Translations under genes and position numbers: made by a program
From: JBFAPK01 sp040676675
GTDB lineage: Bacteria; Actinomycetota; Actinomycetes; Mycobacteriales; Micromonosporaceae
Direction: 5' to 3'
DNA: 62,584 nucleotides
Assembly (NCBI RefSeq): GCF_040676675.1
Contig: NZ_JBFAPK010000050.1
Coordinates: forward strand, 1-62,584
Part shown: piece after piece, positions 62,488-62,584 of the stretch
How the letters are laid out: every line of letters begins with the position of its first letter
Numbering within the stretch: position 1 is the first letter of the stretch
Notes under the pieces: model-generated
What the model saw: only the letters and a program-made list of their open reading frames with translations
Databases searched by the model: none
What the model was told of the DNA's origin: nothing

Positions 62488-62550
62488 GGGGGGGGGGGGG
62501 GGGGGGGGGGGGCGGCCCGGGGGGGGGGGGGCGGGGGCCGGGGGGGGGGG
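62488..62550. other. Poly-G low-complexity end of the window
   Basis: A run of 25 G (62488-62512) is followed by further G runs broken by single or few C bases up to about 62550. No such homopolymer exists elsewhere in the window. It is probably a sequencing or assembly artefact at a contig end. Nothing can be read in 62453-62584. Confidence 0.7.
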
Positions 62551-62584
62551 CCCGTGGTGTGGAGCTTTCAGGGTGGCGCCGGCA

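Overview
The window is a 62.6 kb piece of a very GC-rich actinobacterial chromosome. Gene order and protein sequences point to the family Micromonosporaceae (Micromonospora, Salinispora and relatives). This is inferred from family knowledge: long rpoB and rpoC, GTG and TTG starts, Ala/Lys-rich tails on ribosomal proteins, and several leaderless genes with a TANNNT box 6-7 nt before the start codon. No tRNA, rRNA, CRISPR array, insertion sequence or phage gene was seen.

About the first 33.9 kb is the core transcription and translation cluster, all on the + strand. It holds rpoB-rpoC, two small lineage-type membrane proteins, the str operon (rpsL-rpsG-fusA-tuf), the S10 operon (rpsJ to rpsQ), the spc operon (rplN to rplO), secY-adk-map, a DUF1707 protein, then infA-rpmJ-rpsM-rpsK-rpsD-rpoA-rplQ-truA. 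Many junctions are 1-4 nt stop/start overlaps. The larger gaps carry strong GC-rich hairpins. The rpsL and rpsJ leaders share an identical 20-nt element, and the rpsD-rpoA gap can fold in two mutually exclusive ways.

From 33.9 to 47.3 kb lie accessory genes: a proline-rich single-pass membrane protein (-), an RsmC-like methyltransferase, an ABC-F ATPase, an aldo/keto reductase, a frameshifted and truncated DUF559 remnant, a secreted membrane-anchored protein (-), and a 1950-residue secreted multidomain protein (-) joining ThuA, sugar dehydrogenase, PKD, CBM6-like, DUF1349-like and FIMAH-like modules.

From 47.7 to 54.1 kb is a compact thiamine operon. A TPP riboswitch abuts the first Shine-Dalgarno, followed by thiE-thiO-thiS-thiG-tenI-like-thiD-thiC. 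It makes the thiazole and pyrimidine halves and joins them. A large proline-tailed polytopic membrane protein (-) follows.

The last 6 kb is a divergent locus. On the - strand are a lipoprotein of the NMT1/THI5 type, a SAM methyltransferase, a permease and an ATPase. On the + strand are a polysaccharide-deacetylase-family enzyme and a fumarylacetoacetate-hydrolase-family enzyme. It looks like an uptake and catabolic unit for an unknown small molecule and is the best candidate for undescribed biology here. Both ends of the window contain poor-looking G-rich sequence, and the right end has a 25-G run that is probably an assembly or sequencing artefact.
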